Shown here: in pieces, positions 52,501 through 61,645 of the stretch | Layout: each line of letters starts with the position of its first letter | Numbering within the stretch: position 1 is the first letter of the stretch | Source of the DNA: Companilactobacillus tucceti DSM 20183 | Lineage (GTDB): Bacteria > Bacillota > Bacilli > Lactobacillales > Lactobacillaceae | Length of the DNA stretch: 64,000 nt | Reading direction: 5' to 3' | Assembly (NCBI RefSeq): GCF_001434665.1 | Contig: NZ_AZDG01000005.1 | Span: 61,686-125,685, forward strand | Translations under genes and position numbers: made by a program | The notes under the pieces: generated by a model | What the model saw: the letters and a program-made list of their open reading frames with translations, nothing else | Databases searched by the model: none | Told to the model about the DNA's origin: nothing

Positions 52501-53408
52501 TACTTATTTTTCAAATCTTCAATAGAATTAATATTCTTCATATACTTAGGTACTGCTAAACCGACTTTAGCACCTTCTAAACTAGGTCCTAAATCTTCAA
52601 AGCGTCCTTTGTAGTCTTTATAGTAAAGACCTGCTGTCTTAGGCAACCATGCACTAACTTGTGCATCGGCTGCTTTAGTGGCAATGGCGGCCCAGGTTGG
52701 TTGTTGTTCCATTGCTTGAATGGTTACTTTATAACCTTGATCACGTAATACTTGCGCGATCACGTTAGTAGAAGCAATTTCAGAATCCCAAGCAACATAA
52801 GTCATCTTAAGTGACTTACCGTGAACTTTCTTAACTCCCTTAGTCCACTCACCAACTAAATCAGGATTATCTTTGATCCATTCTTTAGCAGCTTTATTAG
52901 GGTCCATACCATTATTTACCTTCAGCATTACTTCTGACATTTGGGCTGGTTTCCAGTGGAAACGATCCAAAATAGTATATGCTTCAGGATCATCACTCTT
53001 TAGACCCTTACGAACGATCGTATGAATACTTTCGGCTTTACCGAAAACATTTTTAGGATCTTTTAAGAATTTAATAGGATACTTAGTAAACATCCAATGT
53101 GGTTGCCAACCGGTAATCACAATCGGACGCTTGTCTTTAATAGCTTTGTCCAAAGTACTTGTCATAGCAGCAGTTGAACTAGTTTGTAATTGCCAGTTCT
53201 TGTCTTCTAGGCCATATGCTTTCAGAGCTTTTTGAGCTGAAGACATAATACCTGCACCGGCATCTATCCCAGTAACTGTGTAATTTATTTGTGAACCTAA
53301 CTTTTCCTTACTATTGTAAGGTTTTGTCTGTGAACTACATGCTGTGATCACTGGAATAATCAGTAATGTTACAAAGAAAAGACTTAAAAGCTTTAATTTT
53401 TTCTTCAA
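52500..53408 (-). CDS. opuAC: Glycine betaine/choline ABC transporter binding lipoprotein
   Basis: 302 residues. A lipoprotein signal ends in TACSSQ (Cys near 24). The mature part is an OpuAC-type quaternary amine binder with aromatic box segments (VITGWQPHWMFTKYPIKFL, VSAWLPKTAGLYYKDYKG). It binds osmoprotectants outside the cell. Third gene of the opuA-type operon, 10 bp behind the permease gene. Confidence 0.9.
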   Translation of the reverse strand: MKKKLKLLSLFFVTLLIIPVITACSSQTKPYNSKEKLGSQINYTVTGIDAGAGIMSSAQKALKAYGLEDKNWQLQTSSTAAMTSTLDKAIKDKRPIVITGWQPHWMFTKYPIKFLKDPKNVFGKAESIHTIVRKGLKSDDPEAYTILDRFHWKPAQMSEVMLKVNNGMDPNKAAKEWIKDNPDLVGEWTKGVKKVHGKSLKMTYVAWDSEIASTNVIAQVLRDQGYKVTIQAMEQQPTWAAIATKAADAQVSAWLPKTAGLYYKDYKGRFEDLGPSLEGAKVGLAVPKYMKNINSIEDLKNK

Positions 53409-53418
53409 ACAATCCCTC

Positions 53419-54270
53419 CTATCCTTTATGATCTCTTGTTAATGATTGTGTCAATCTATCTAAAATAATTGCCAAGATAACAATTGCAAGACCAGCAGCA
53501 AAACCGCCACCAGCATCATTTCTACCAACAGCAAAGTAAACTTTAGTACCAAGACCCATAGCACCGATCATTGATGCGATAACAACCATTGATAGAGATA
53601 ACATCATACTTTGGTTAACCCCAGCCATTAAACTAGTCTTAGCAATTGGCAATTCGACCTTAAATAGTTTTTGCCATTCTGTTGATCCATAAGAATCAGC
53701 AGCTTCAATCAACTCAGCAGGAACTTCACGAATACCCATATTAGTCATTCTAACTGTTGGAGGCATCGCGAAAATAACTGAGGCTACGATACCAGGAACC
53801 ATTCCGATACCAAACAATGCAACGGCTGGTATCAAGTAAACAAAGGCTGGCATTGTCTGCATGAAGTCAAGGATAGGCTTCAAGATAACTTCAGCAATAT
53901 GACTTTTAGCCATCAATATCCCTAAAGGAATACCTATAACTAAAGCAATCAAACTTGAAGTTAAAACCAATGTTAAAGTTTGTGTCATATCACGCCAGAA
54001 ATCTAAGTTCCAAATCAAAAGCAAACCTAGAAATTCAAAAATCAATAAGCTCCAACGTTGATCTTTTCTATTAACATAAAATGTCAAACCTAAGATCAAA
54101 ATAATAAAGAGCCAAATTGGAATAATATCGAATACCCATTGAAAGGCATTATTTATTCCGCCGATAAAATTAGTTATCGCATTAAAGAATCCTGTAAATT
54201 GTACTAACCAATCAACAAAACTGTCGATCCAACTAGCCAATGGTAATTGTGGAATACTATTCAAATTCAC
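53419..54270 (-). CDS. opuAB: Glycine betaine ABC transporter permease
   Basis: 283 residues, about seven helices, with the ProW/OpuAB motif LGILMAKSHIAEVILKPILDFMQTMPAFVYLIPAVALFGIG and the EAA loop (EAADSYGSTEWQKLFKVELPIAKTSLMAG). It overlaps the ATPase gene by 14 bp, so translation is coupled. Membrane channel of the osmolyte importer. Confidence 0.92.
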   Translation of the reverse strand: MNLNSIPQLPLASWIDSFVDWLVQFTGFFNAITNFIGGINNAFQWVFDIIPIWLFIILILGLTFYVNRKDQRWSLLIFEFLGLLLIWNLDFWRDMTQTLTLVLTSSLIALVIGIPLGILMAKSHIAEVILKPILDFMQTMPAFVYLIPAVALFGIGMVPGIVASVIFAMPPTVRMTNMGIREVPAELIEAADSYGSTEWQKLFKVELPIAKTSLMAGVNQSMMLSLSMVVIASMIGAMGLGTKVYFAVGRNDAGGGFAAGLAIVILAIILDRLTQSLTRDHKG

Positions 54271-55456
54271 TCACCTCATTTCCTGCTAGTGCGCCAAGAA
54301 CGGCACCACGAACGATAATTCCCTTAAGTTGTCCTTTGTCGTTTGTAACCGCAAAAGGAATACCTGTTTGTGAAATATCATCCATTAATTCAGAAATTGG
54401 TGTTTCCTCATTAGTAGTAGGAACATCTTCTTTAACTACTGAACGAAGATCACTGCTATCATGTCTAACTAAACCAATAACGTCATTAGCATCGACGATA
54501 CCAATTAGTTTACGTTTATTATCAACAACATAAGCTGTTGAAACTTCATTATTCTTCATACGTTTCAAAGTAAGTCTTGGACCAGCTTTATCAACATTTA
54601 TCGTCACTGGACGAATCATTACATTTCCGGCTGTTAGAACCTTACTACGATCAACGTTTTCAATAAATTCTTCAACATAGTCATTAGCAGGATGTGTCAA
54701 AATATCTTCTGGAGTCCCTGTTTGAATGACTTCACCATCACGCATGATCATAATGTGATCACCAAGCTTCAAAGCTTCATTTAAATCATGACTGATAAAG
54801 ATGATCGTCTTTTTCAAACTTTCTTGAATATCCAAAAGTTGATCCTGCATATCTGTTCTGTTCAACGGATCAAGAGCTGAGAAGGCCTCATCCATTAAAA
54901 GTATTTGTGGGTCATTAGCTAATGCACGAGCTAGACCAACACGTTGTTGCATACCACCAGATAATTGATCTGGATACTCATCGTCATAACCCGTAATACC
55001 TACTTGTTCCAAAGCTGTCTTAGCTCTTTTACGACGTTCTTCTTTTTCAACGCCTTGTATTTCAAGACCATATTCAGCATTTTCAATTATTGTTCTATTA
55101 GGTAATAATCCAAAATTTTGGAAAACCATACTCATTTTCTTACGGCGAACATCACGAAGTTTCTTCTTGTCCATCTTCATTAAGTTTTCGCCATCAATTA
55201 AAACTTCACCATCAGTTGGTTCGATCAATCGATTGATCATACGAACCAAGGTTGATTTACCACTACCTGAAAGACCCATAATAACGAAAATCTCACCGTC
55301 TTCAATCTCAAAGTTAGCTTGATCGACACCGACAGTAGCCCCTGTTTCTTTCAGAATCTCCGGTTTAGATTTGCCTTGCTTAATAAGTTCTTTTGCACGG
55401 CCGACATGTTTACCAAAAATTTTAGTTAAATTTTTAACTTCAACTTTTATACTCAT
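54257..55456 (-). CDS. opuAA: Glycine betaine ABC transporter ATPase with CBS domains
   Basis: 399 residues. ABC domain with Walker A GLSGSGKST, signature LSGGMQQRVGLARAL and Walker B ILLMDEAFSALDPL, then two C-terminal CBS modules (about 275-395; VSTAYVVDNKRKLIGIVDAND, TGIPFAVTNDKGQLKGIIVRG). CBS domains in this family sense ionic strength or cyclic di-AMP and gate uptake. Start choice: AGAAGGA precedes ATG 55454-55456 (MSIKVEVKNL); the frame opens further upstream without a site. First gene of the operon. Confidence 0.92.
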   Translation of the reverse strand: MSIKVEVKNLTKIFGKHVGRAKELIKQGKSKPEILKETGATVGVDQANFEIEDGEIFVIMGLSGSGKSTLVRMINRLIEPTDGEVLIDGENLMKMDKKKLRDVRRKKMSMVFQNFGLLPNRTIIENAEYGLEIQGVEKEERRKRAKTALEQVGITGYDDEYPDQLSGGMQQRVGLARALANDPQILLMDEAFSALDPLNRTDMQDQLLDIQESLKKTIIFISHDLNEALKLGDHIMIMRDGEVIQTGTPEDILTHPANDYVEEFIENVDRSKVLTAGNVMIRPVTINVDKAGPRLTLKRMKNNEVSTAYVVDNKRKLIGIVDANDVIGLVRHDSSDLRSVVKEDVPTTNEETPISELMDDISQTGIPFAVTNDKGQLKGIIVRGAVLGALAGNEVSEFE

Positions 55457-55503
55457 TAAATCCTTCTTCCCTATTCTGGAATATACTTCACTATGCATAA
55501 AAT

Positions 55504-55525
55504 TAGCTCTCAATTTTGAGAGCTA
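55504..55525. promoter_or_regulatory. Perfect 10-bp inverted repeat upstream of opuA
   Basis: TAGCTCTCAA - TT - TTGAGAGCTA, 48 bp ahead of the opuAA start and close to the expected promoter/leader. It could be an operator for an osmolyte-responsive repressor or an mRNA hairpin. The rest of 55526-55685 is AT-rich with AATAATAGCA repeated twice and no gene. Confidence 0.45.
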
Positions 55526-55685
55526 TTTAGTCATAAAGTTGTTCATTTAAAGCTTAAAATACGCTTTATAAATTGTTATTCTATGGAACAAAAACGCTAT
55601 TATCTATAAGCAATAAATAATAGCAGCACATATTTATACTAACAAATAGATAACATGTTTGCAAATAATAGCACTTATATTTTAC

Positions 55686-55724
55686 AAAAAAAGCGATTTC
55701 CATCATATGATGAAAACCGCTTTA
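55686..55724 (-). terminator. Terminator of the etf operon
   Basis: AAAGCGATTTCCATCAT pairs with ATGATGAAAACCGCTTT with few mismatches and is flanked by A/T tracts. It lies behind etfA. Confidence 0.85.
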
Positions 55725-55728
55725 CTTG

Positions 55729-56703
55729 TTATTGTAGTGCCCTTTCCAGAGCTTTAGAAAATTCTTCAGCATTTCCGACGTAGTAATAATCAGAATACTT
55801 AAATATTGGAGCATCCTTGTCAGTGTTAGCAGAGACAATTGTTTTAGCATTAGAAATTCCTGCTGTATACTGCACTGCACCAGAGATACCTAAGTTAATA
55901 AGGATATCTGGAGATACGCTCTGTCCACTTTGTCCAATTTGATCGTTAATATCGAATTCATCGAGGTCAGTCAATGGACGAGTAACTCCGATAACCGCAT
56001 GCAATTTATCGGCTAATCTTTTTGCGTTAGTTAAATTTTCTTCTGTTTTATCACCACGACCAATAGCAACTATACGACTTGCTTCAGTTATGCTTTCTGC
56101 ACTTTCTTGAGGTAGAGGTTTACTTAAAATAGTCAATTGATTATCTTTAACAACTTTAAGGTTAGTAATATTAATAACTTTAGTTGAAGGATTGTTAAAC
56201 TTTTTAGCTTCAAAAACATTTGAACGTACTGTAGCCATTTGAGGACGATGGTTAGGAACAACGATCTCACACATGATATTGTCACCATATGAAGGCTTTG
56301 TTTGTACCAAAGTATCGTCATCTTCAAAATGAAGATCTAAACAATCAGCTGTCAATCCTGTTCTCAATCTAGCTTGTAATCTAGGTGCCAATGAACGTCC
56401 GACCACTGTAGCGGCGAAAACAAAACTATTAGGGCGACCAGTTTTATCTATTAAAGTATCCAAAGCATTGGTCATTTCCAAATCGTTTCCTTGAGCAAGT
56501 TGATCATTTTTAATAGTAATAATTTTGTCAGGTCCATACTCTTTAATATCATCTTCTAATGATTCATTAGAACCTTCAATGAGGACAACTGTTACTGGTA
56601 AATTACTTATTTGATTCATTTTAGTAATTAATTGATAGGTGATTGGATTCACTTTATTCAAATCTACTTCAGCAAAAATCCAATTTTCTTTTAACAATTC
56701 CAT
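55729..56703 (-). CDS. etfA: Electron transfer flavoprotein, alpha subunit
   Basis: 324 residues. N-terminal Etf alpha domain (about 1-190) and the C-terminal FAD-binding domain with VAIGRGDKTEENL, GVTRPLTDLDEFDINDQIGQSGQSVSPDILINLGISGAVQYTAGI and NTDKDAPIFKYSDYYYVGN. Forms a heterodimer with EtfB and passes electrons to or from the acyl-CoA dehydrogenase. The start overlaps the etfB stop by one base. Confidence 0.95.
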   Translation of the reverse strand: MELLKENWIFAEVDLNKVNPITYQLITKMNQISNLPVTVVLIEGSNESLEDDIKEYGPDKIITIKNDQLAQGNDLEMTNALDTLIDKTGRPNSFVFAATVVGRSLAPRLQARLRTGLTADCLDLHFEDDDTLVQTKPSYGDNIMCEIVVPNHRPQMATVRSNVFEAKKFNNPSTKVINITNLKVVKDNQLTILSKPLPQESAESITEASRIVAIGRGDKTEENLTNAKRLADKLHAVIGVTRPLTDLDEFDINDQIGQSGQSVSPDILINLGISGAVQYTAGISNAKTIVSANTDKDAPIFKYSDYYYVGNAEEFSKALERALQ

Positions 56704-57500
56704 TATTTGTCCTCCACTAAAATATTCTTATCTTTTAAGATTCTAACTAATTCGTCTGCTGCATCTTGAGGGTTATCAGCTAATTTATGATTATCCTTAG
56801 CAACTGCTTCTGGTGAAGAGATACTTCTAACAACAGAAGGAGATCCAGCTTGTCCAACACGATCATCATCAAGATTTAAATCACTAGCATGCCAAGTAAT
56901 AACTGACTTTTCAAAACTCTTAGCAATCTCTACTACATTGACATATTTAGGTTCATTAGCTTGATCCGTCACTGTAACTAATACTGGTAATTTAGCAATA
57001 ACATCTTGTTCAACCGTTTCAAGGTAACGTTTGATTCTTAAAGTATCGCCGTCGACATCTAGTTTACTTGCATAAGTAACTTGCGACATATCCAAGAACT
57101 CAGAAACGATTGGTCCCATTTGTCCTGTATCCGCATCAACTGATTGTTGTCCCAATAAGACTAGATCAACATCACCGATTTTTTTAATAGCTTCACTTAA
57201 AACATATCCTGTAGCTAAAGTATCTGCTCCAGCAAAAGCACGATCAGATAAGAGAATTGCTGAATCGGCTCCTAGAGCCAAAGCTTCTTGTAACGAAACA
57301 ACGAAATCATCAGGACCCATTGTCATAACAATTACTTCTGCCCCAGTTTTGGCTTTTATATCAAAGGCAGCCTCTAAAGCGTGACGATCATATTGATTGA
57401 TAACACCGCTAATGCCGCGACGGTCAATATTTTTAGTCTTCTCATTGATTTTAACGTTTGTTGTTTCTGGTACTTGTTTAATTCCTACGACTATTTTCAT
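56703..57500 (-). CDS. etfB: Electron transfer flavoprotein, beta subunit
   Basis: 265 residues: MKIVVGIKQVPETTNVKIN at the N-terminus, INQYDRHALEAAFDIK, and AILLSDRAFAGADTLATGYVLSEAI, then LLGQQSVDADTGQMGPIVSEFL. The SDRAFAGADT-type stretch resembles EtfB of the electron-bifurcating Bcd-Etf enzymes of anaerobes (from memory), which use NADH. It is 9 bp behind the acyl-CoA dehydrogenase gene. Confidence 0.94.
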   Translation of the reverse strand: MKIVVGIKQVPETTNVKINEKTKNIDRRGISGVINQYDRHALEAAFDIKAKTGAEVIVMTMGPDDFVVSLQEALALGADSAILLSDRAFAGADTLATGYVLSEAIKKIGDVDLVLLGQQSVDADTGQMGPIVSEFLDMSQVTYASKLDVDGDTLRIKRYLETVEQDVIAKLPVLVTVTDQANEPKYVNVVEIAKSFEKSVITWHASDLNLDDDRVGQAGSPSVVRSISSPEAVAKDNHKLADNPQDAADELVRILKDKNILVEDK

Positions 57501-57509
57501 AATATCCTC

Positions 57510-58634
57510 CTAAGCGCGACTTTCTGCTTCTTTTAGTGCAATTGCGGTTCTCATCTTTTCAACAGTTCCTTCAGCTATTTCCATAGCACGGGCATCTCTT
57601 ATCAAATGTTCAATTGGATAATCCAAGCTGTATCCATATCCACCAAGGATCTGCAACGAATCATCTCCCGCTTTAACAGCACTTCTTGAACCATAAGCCT
57701 TAGCCATAGCAGCTTCTTCTTCGTAATCTTGACCATGATCCTTCATCCATGCTGCCTTTTGATAAAGTAATTTGGTTGTTTCTTTAGAAATAGCAATATC
57801 AGCAACTTTTCTTTGAATACCTTGCATCTGAATAATTGGAGTATCGATTGCCTTACGATGCGTTGCATAATCAGTTACTAAATCAAGCTCATGTTCCATT
57901 ATTCCTGTTAAAACGGCTCCCATAAGAACACGGGCATCATCATGGGCACTATCACCAATTTCTTTTCCCATACCGACTTTACCTAGTAAGTGTGATTCAT
58001 CTACTTCAATATTGTTCATAACGATCTCACCAACCGGAACACCAGTCAATCCTAGGAAGTTCTCTTGTTTGCCGTATTCAAATCCTTCCATCTCATTATC
58101 AACAACAAAAAATGATAGTTCTGTCGGAGCAGTTTTGACTAACACACAATAAATTTCTGCAAGTCCACCATTAGTGATCATAATTTTGTCACCATTGATA
58201 ATCCATTTATCGCCACTTTTTTCAGCATGTGAATTTATTCCCATCGGATTAGATCCACCACTTGGTTCCGTCATTGAAAAGGCGATTACGCGATTTTTTG
58301 CTTGTGGTAAGTATTCATTTTTTAGTTCATCACTACCATATTTCACAATCTGGTCAACCGATTTGAAATGTCCTTCTAAAGTAACTGCCAAACTAGCATT
58401 ACCTTTGGCGATTTCATTAATGACTTTTGCAGTCGTACGTCCGTCAAAGCCGGCACCACCGTATTCCTTAGGTAACATCAAACTAAGAAAATCGTTTTCC
58501 TTTACCTTTGACCATAGGTCATTGACGTAAGAACGTGTGTGATCTATATCCATATCATATGGAGCCACTTCATTTTTTACGAATGATTTAACCATTCTAA
58601 GTAAAATATCTTGGCTGATTGTTTTTTGATCCAT
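57510..58634 (-). CDS. Acyl-CoA dehydrogenase
   Basis: 374 residues from the preferred start. Family features: AFSMTEPSGGSNPMGI (FAD/substrate loop), KIMITNGGLAEIYCVLVKT, the arginine-containing QMQGIQRKVADIAI, QILGGYGYSLDYPIEHLIRDARAMEIAEGTVEKMR with the likely catalytic Glu in AEGT. Start choice: AAGGAG precedes ATG 58632-58634 (MDQKTISQ). It oxidises or, with a bifurcating Etf, reduces an acyl/enoyl-CoA. No thiolase, hydratase or CoA ligase adjoins, so the substrate is unknown. Confidence 0.92.
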   Translation of the reverse strand: MDQKTISQDILLRMVKSFVKNEVAPYDMDIDHTRSYVNDLWSKVKENDFLSLMLPKEYGGAGFDGRTTAKVINEIAKGNASLAVTLEGHFKSVDQIVKYGSDELKNEYLPQAKNRVIAFSMTEPSGGSNPMGINSHAEKSGDKWIINGDKIMITNGGLAEIYCVLVKTAPTELSFFVVDNEMEGFEYGKQENFLGLTGVPVGEIVMNNIEVDESHLLGKVGMGKEIGDSAHDDARVLMGAVLTGIMEHELDLVTDYATHRKAIDTPIIQMQGIQRKVADIAISKETTKLLYQKAAWMKDHGQDYEEEAAMAKAYGSRSAVKAGDDSLQILGGYGYSLDYPIEHLIRDARAMEIAEGTVEKMRTAIALKEAESRA

Positions 58635-58802
58635 AGTAATTCTCCTTTTTGTTAATTTTTTCACATATGTAAGTAAAAAAATATTAGTTGATTAAATGGT
58701 TTCTGAATTCCACTTTATGGGCTCATCATATAACATCTTTTATTAAATGTAAATAAGAATAATATATTATTCGATATTCTCAAAATATATCAAAAGGACA
58801 AA

Positions 58803-58911
58803 TAAAAAACTCCCAGAATTTTCTGGAAGTTTTAGGATACATTGCTTGAGGGGAAACACGGTATCCAACTATTGCGGGCTTTACTTCCCTAACCTGCCAG
58901 GCTCGGGAAGT
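58803..58911 (-). other. Structured 3' region between dltD and the acyl-CoA dehydrogenase gene
   Basis: Three successive helices on the minus strand, starting right after the dltD stop: ACTTCCC / GGGAAGT (58911-58883) around a GC-rich loop with CCTGGCAGG, GGATAC / GTATCC (58866-58835) around a 20-base loop, then a terminator hairpin AAACTTCCAGAA / TTCTGGGAGTTT (58832-58807) with T-tail. It is more GC-rich than its surroundings. It might be an elaborate terminator, an ncRNA or a leader of the next operon. 58635-58802 holds nothing else recognised. Confidence 0.5.
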
Positions 58912-60168
58912 TTAAAACTTAGTATTGTCTGCCCATGTATCCGTCAAGAAGTAGTTATTCATTTGATAGTGTGTTTGACTTGGATCAGCATTTTTATCTT
59001 TATAGAAATTCTTTAAATGTTTATCCAACATTAACCAACCACGCCATCCCATATGGATAGTATCTTCAGCAATGTAATTTTTATTTTTAACATTAGTTAA
59101 ATCAACAATGTTATTAAATCCTTGTGACTTCAATTGATAAGTGATCTTCTTATCGAAGTTAAGTAATGAACTCTCTGGCATACCAGTATATTTAACCCAT
59201 TTAGGATTTACTGGCTGGATCACAAACATAACTTGAACATGATTTTGTTTGAACATGTATAGCAATGCTTGGAAATCGTTATATTCAGGAGAGTGCAGAT
59301 AATCAACGTGTTTATGTGCATCTTTAAATTTATAGATACGTTTCATCAACTGTCTCTTATAATATGAGTCACCGATCTGTAGATCATTTTCATGAGAATG
59401 TTTCTTAGCCATCTTAGCTGCTAATTTATTTAACTTCTTATAATCATAATCATCAGGTAATTTGGAAGCTGCTTTATTTATCTTTTCTTGATGATCATTT
59501 AAGAATGCCGTTCCAAATAAATTATCTTGGCTTTGAAGACTAGTTCTCGTGAAATGTTTGATATAAAAACGTTGTGTTTTTGTAATCTTTTGTCCGTTAG
59601 CAATTCTTTGAAGAGCTTGGTTTTCAATTGGACCTTCTTTAACTCCCAATTCAATTGCACGACGAGCAACATATTCATTCATTTCTTTATTTCCGTGGTT
59701 AGAGTTTAAAATAAATCCACTCAACTGCATTGGCGATAGGAAATATTTAAAGGCATCTGATGGAACACCTTTTTTAGTAAACCACTGTGGTGAAATGATA
59801 AAGACCGCTTTTTTATCTTTTAAGTTAGTCATTCCATTAACGTTAAATGCTTGTGTTAATGAAGCTGTTCCGGGGTTACCCAACAAGAACGGTTTGTTTT
59901 TCCAATGATATTTTTGTGCCATGGAAGATGGATGGAATGGATCCATTCTGGAAAGTTCAGAAGATCCAATAATAGGAATGTAGTTCTCTTTTTCGGCCGC
60001 ATTCTTTACATCCTCTCCCTTTAGAACACGTATATCTAGAGAGGTAGACGCCTGATCAATTTTTTCTGGTGTAATTGTCTTAAACTTGGTTGGTGTCCAC
60101 AAAAGCAATAACAAGGCGACAGCTGCAACTATTACAGGTCCAAAAGTCATCCACAACTTTTTTTTCAT
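58912..60168 (-). CDS. dltD: D-alanyl transfer protein DltD
   Basis: 418 residues. An N-terminal membrane anchor (about 5-25) and an SGNH-hydrolase-like external domain with the Ser motif PIIGSSELSRMDPFHPS and the Asp-His pair in EDTIHMGWRGW. DltD transfers D-alanine from DltX/B onto lipoteichoic acid outside the cell. It lies 3 bp behind dltC. Last gene of dltXABCD. Confidence 0.95.
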   Translation of the reverse strand: MKKKLWMTFGPVIVAAVALLLLLWTPTKFKTITPEKIDQASTSLDIRVLKGEDVKNAAEKENYIPIIGSSELSRMDPFHPSSMAQKYHWKNKPFLLGNPGTASLTQAFNVNGMTNLKDKKAVFIISPQWFTKKGVPSDAFKYFLSPMQLSGFILNSNHGNKEMNEYVARRAIELGVKEGPIENQALQRIANGQKITKTQRFYIKHFTRTSLQSQDNLFGTAFLNDHQEKINKAASKLPDDYDYKKLNKLAAKMAKKHSHENDLQIGDSYYKRQLMKRIYKFKDAHKHVDYLHSPEYNDFQALLYMFKQNHVQVMFVIQPVNPKWVKYTGMPESSLLNFDKKITYQLKSQGFNNIVDLTNVKNKNYIAEDTIHMGWRGWLMLDKHLKNFYKDKNADPSQTHYQMNNYFLTDTWADNTKF

Positions 60169-60171
60169 AGG

Positions 60172-60411
60172 TTATTCCAATTCTGCTACACGATCAGAAA
60201 TTTTGTTTACTGTTGACCATTGTGAGCGATCAAACTCTGAAACTGGAACTTGAATGCCAAATTCATCCTGTAATGTTACGAGTACTTCAACTGTTGCCAT
60301 TGAATCTAAGATACCATCAGCGAATAAATCTTCATCTGGATCACTGCCGACATTGTCCAAACCTGTTACGTCTTGTAAGATGCTAATAATTTTTTCTTCT
60401 TTTGTGTTCAT
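60172..60411 (-). CDS. dltC: D-alanyl carrier protein DltC
   Basis: 79 residues. An acyl-carrier fold with the phosphopantetheine serine at Ser37 in FADGILDSMATVEV. DltA loads it with D-alanine and DltB passes the residue across the membrane. Thirteen bp behind dltB. Confidence 0.97.
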   Translation of the reverse strand: MNTKEEKIISILQDVTGLDNVGSDPDEDLFADGILDSMATVEVLVTLQDEFGIQVPVSEFDRSQWSTVNKISDRVAELE

Positions 60412-60424
60412 AATTGTTCTCCTT

Positions 60425-61645
60425 TTATTGGAACCATAATGTATTTAAAAATCCTGAGAAAATCAGGAAACTGAAACAAACTACGTTGAACGTTAAAACA
60501 ATTGCGAATGCCTTAGTAAATTTGTTACTTGGAATCTGTTTACGATGCTTTTTCTTAAATCTAAGCCAAGCATCATTAGTAATCATAGCTGTTGCATGGA
60601 ATAGTCCATAGACGATGTAAAACCAAGTTTCACCGTGCCAAACACCCATGATAATGAATAGTGCAAAGTAGCCGATGTTAGCCATTGTTACTCTGTTTTT
60701 GATCAATTTTTTCTTCATCATGAAGAACATCAAACGCATATAGATGAAATCTCTGAACCAAAATGACAAGGTGATGTGCCATCTATTCCAGAAGTCTTTG
60801 ATATTAACTGATTGGAATGGACGCTTAAAGTTCATTGGTGTATTCACACCCATAAAGTTACTGATTGCAACGGCAAAGAGTGAATATCCAGCAAAATCAA
60901 AGAACAAGTACATACTGTAAACATACATGTAAGCTACTAAAGCCCAAGATATGCCTAACGGAGCTTGATCACGATACGATAGTGCCAAAATTGAGACTTT
61001 TGGCAAAAGCAACGTACCAAAGAAATATCCAATAATGAACTTGTAAACTAAACCTAACATCAATTTGTTAGTTCCGCTTTTTAGCATTTCCATATATTTC
61101 TCACGGCTAGGTATCTTTAGAACATCCTTTTGGAAACGTGGGAATCTGTCGATAGGTCCAGAAGAAATCGTTGGGAAGAATAGAATAAATCTTAGAAAAT
61201 CTCCCACCTTAACTTCTTTAATAGCTCCATCACGAATTTCCATAATCATTTCAACTGACTTGAAGGTCAAATAACTGATACCTAAAAATCCAAATAGAGA
61301 AATGGTTGCATTCTTTAATAAAGGATCTAATTTTACAAAGGCCAATGGAATAATTGCTAGAATAACCGCCGAAGTAAATATCCAGAAGCTATTCTTATTG
61401 TTTTCATTTCTTCGATACTTCAAATACGAGAATACGATCAACATTTCAAATAAAATATAGAAAATCAATGAAATACCTTGTAAAGATTTGTCTCCAAAGA
61501 AGGTAATCACCAAAATAATCAAGGTTGCAATGGATTCATACCATTTGAAACGTTTGCCAAACCATAATCCAATCATAATGGGAAGAAGTAGTACAGCTAG
61601 ATAAACAAAATATTCCGGACTACTGTATGGAGTAATGTTATGCAT
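60425..61645 (-). CDS. dltB: D-alanyl-lipoteichoic acid MBOAT transferase DltB
   Basis: 406 residues, about 11 helices of the MBOAT family, with SSGPIDRFPRFQKD, the conserved YSLFAVAISNFMGVNTPMNF and the active-site His in IMGVWHGETWF. It moves D-alanine from DltC to the outer face. The start overlaps dltA by 8 bp. Confidence 0.96.
   Translation of the reverse strand: MHNITPYSSPEYFVYLAVLLLPIMIGLWFGKRFKWYESIATLIILVITFFGDKSLQGISLIFYILFEMLIVFSYLKYRRNENNKNSFWIFTSAVILAIIPLAFVKLDPLLKNATISLFGFLGISYLTFKSVEMIMEIRDGAIKEVKVGDFLRFILFFPTISSGPIDRFPRFQKDVLKIPSREKYMEMLKSGTNKLMLGLVYKFIIGYFFGTLLLPKVSILALSYRDQAPLGISWALVAYMYVYSMYLFFDFAGYSLFAVAISNFMGVNTPMNFKRPFQSVNIKDFWNRWHITLSFWFRDFIYMRLMFFMMKKKLIKNRVTMANIGYFALFIIMGVWHGETWFYIVYGLFHATAMITNDAWLRFKKKHRKQIPSNKFTKAFAIVLTFNVVCFSFLIFSGFLNTLWFQ

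Noticed and set aside
58883..58911. Resemblance to the SRP RNA (4.5S) apical motif near CTGGCAGG...GGGAAG
   Set aside because: The helix order does not fit: the GGGAAGT strand pairs with ACTTCCC as a simple hairpin rather than forming the GGAA tetraloop with the conserved asymmetric loops. The position behind dltD is also unusual for SRP RNA.
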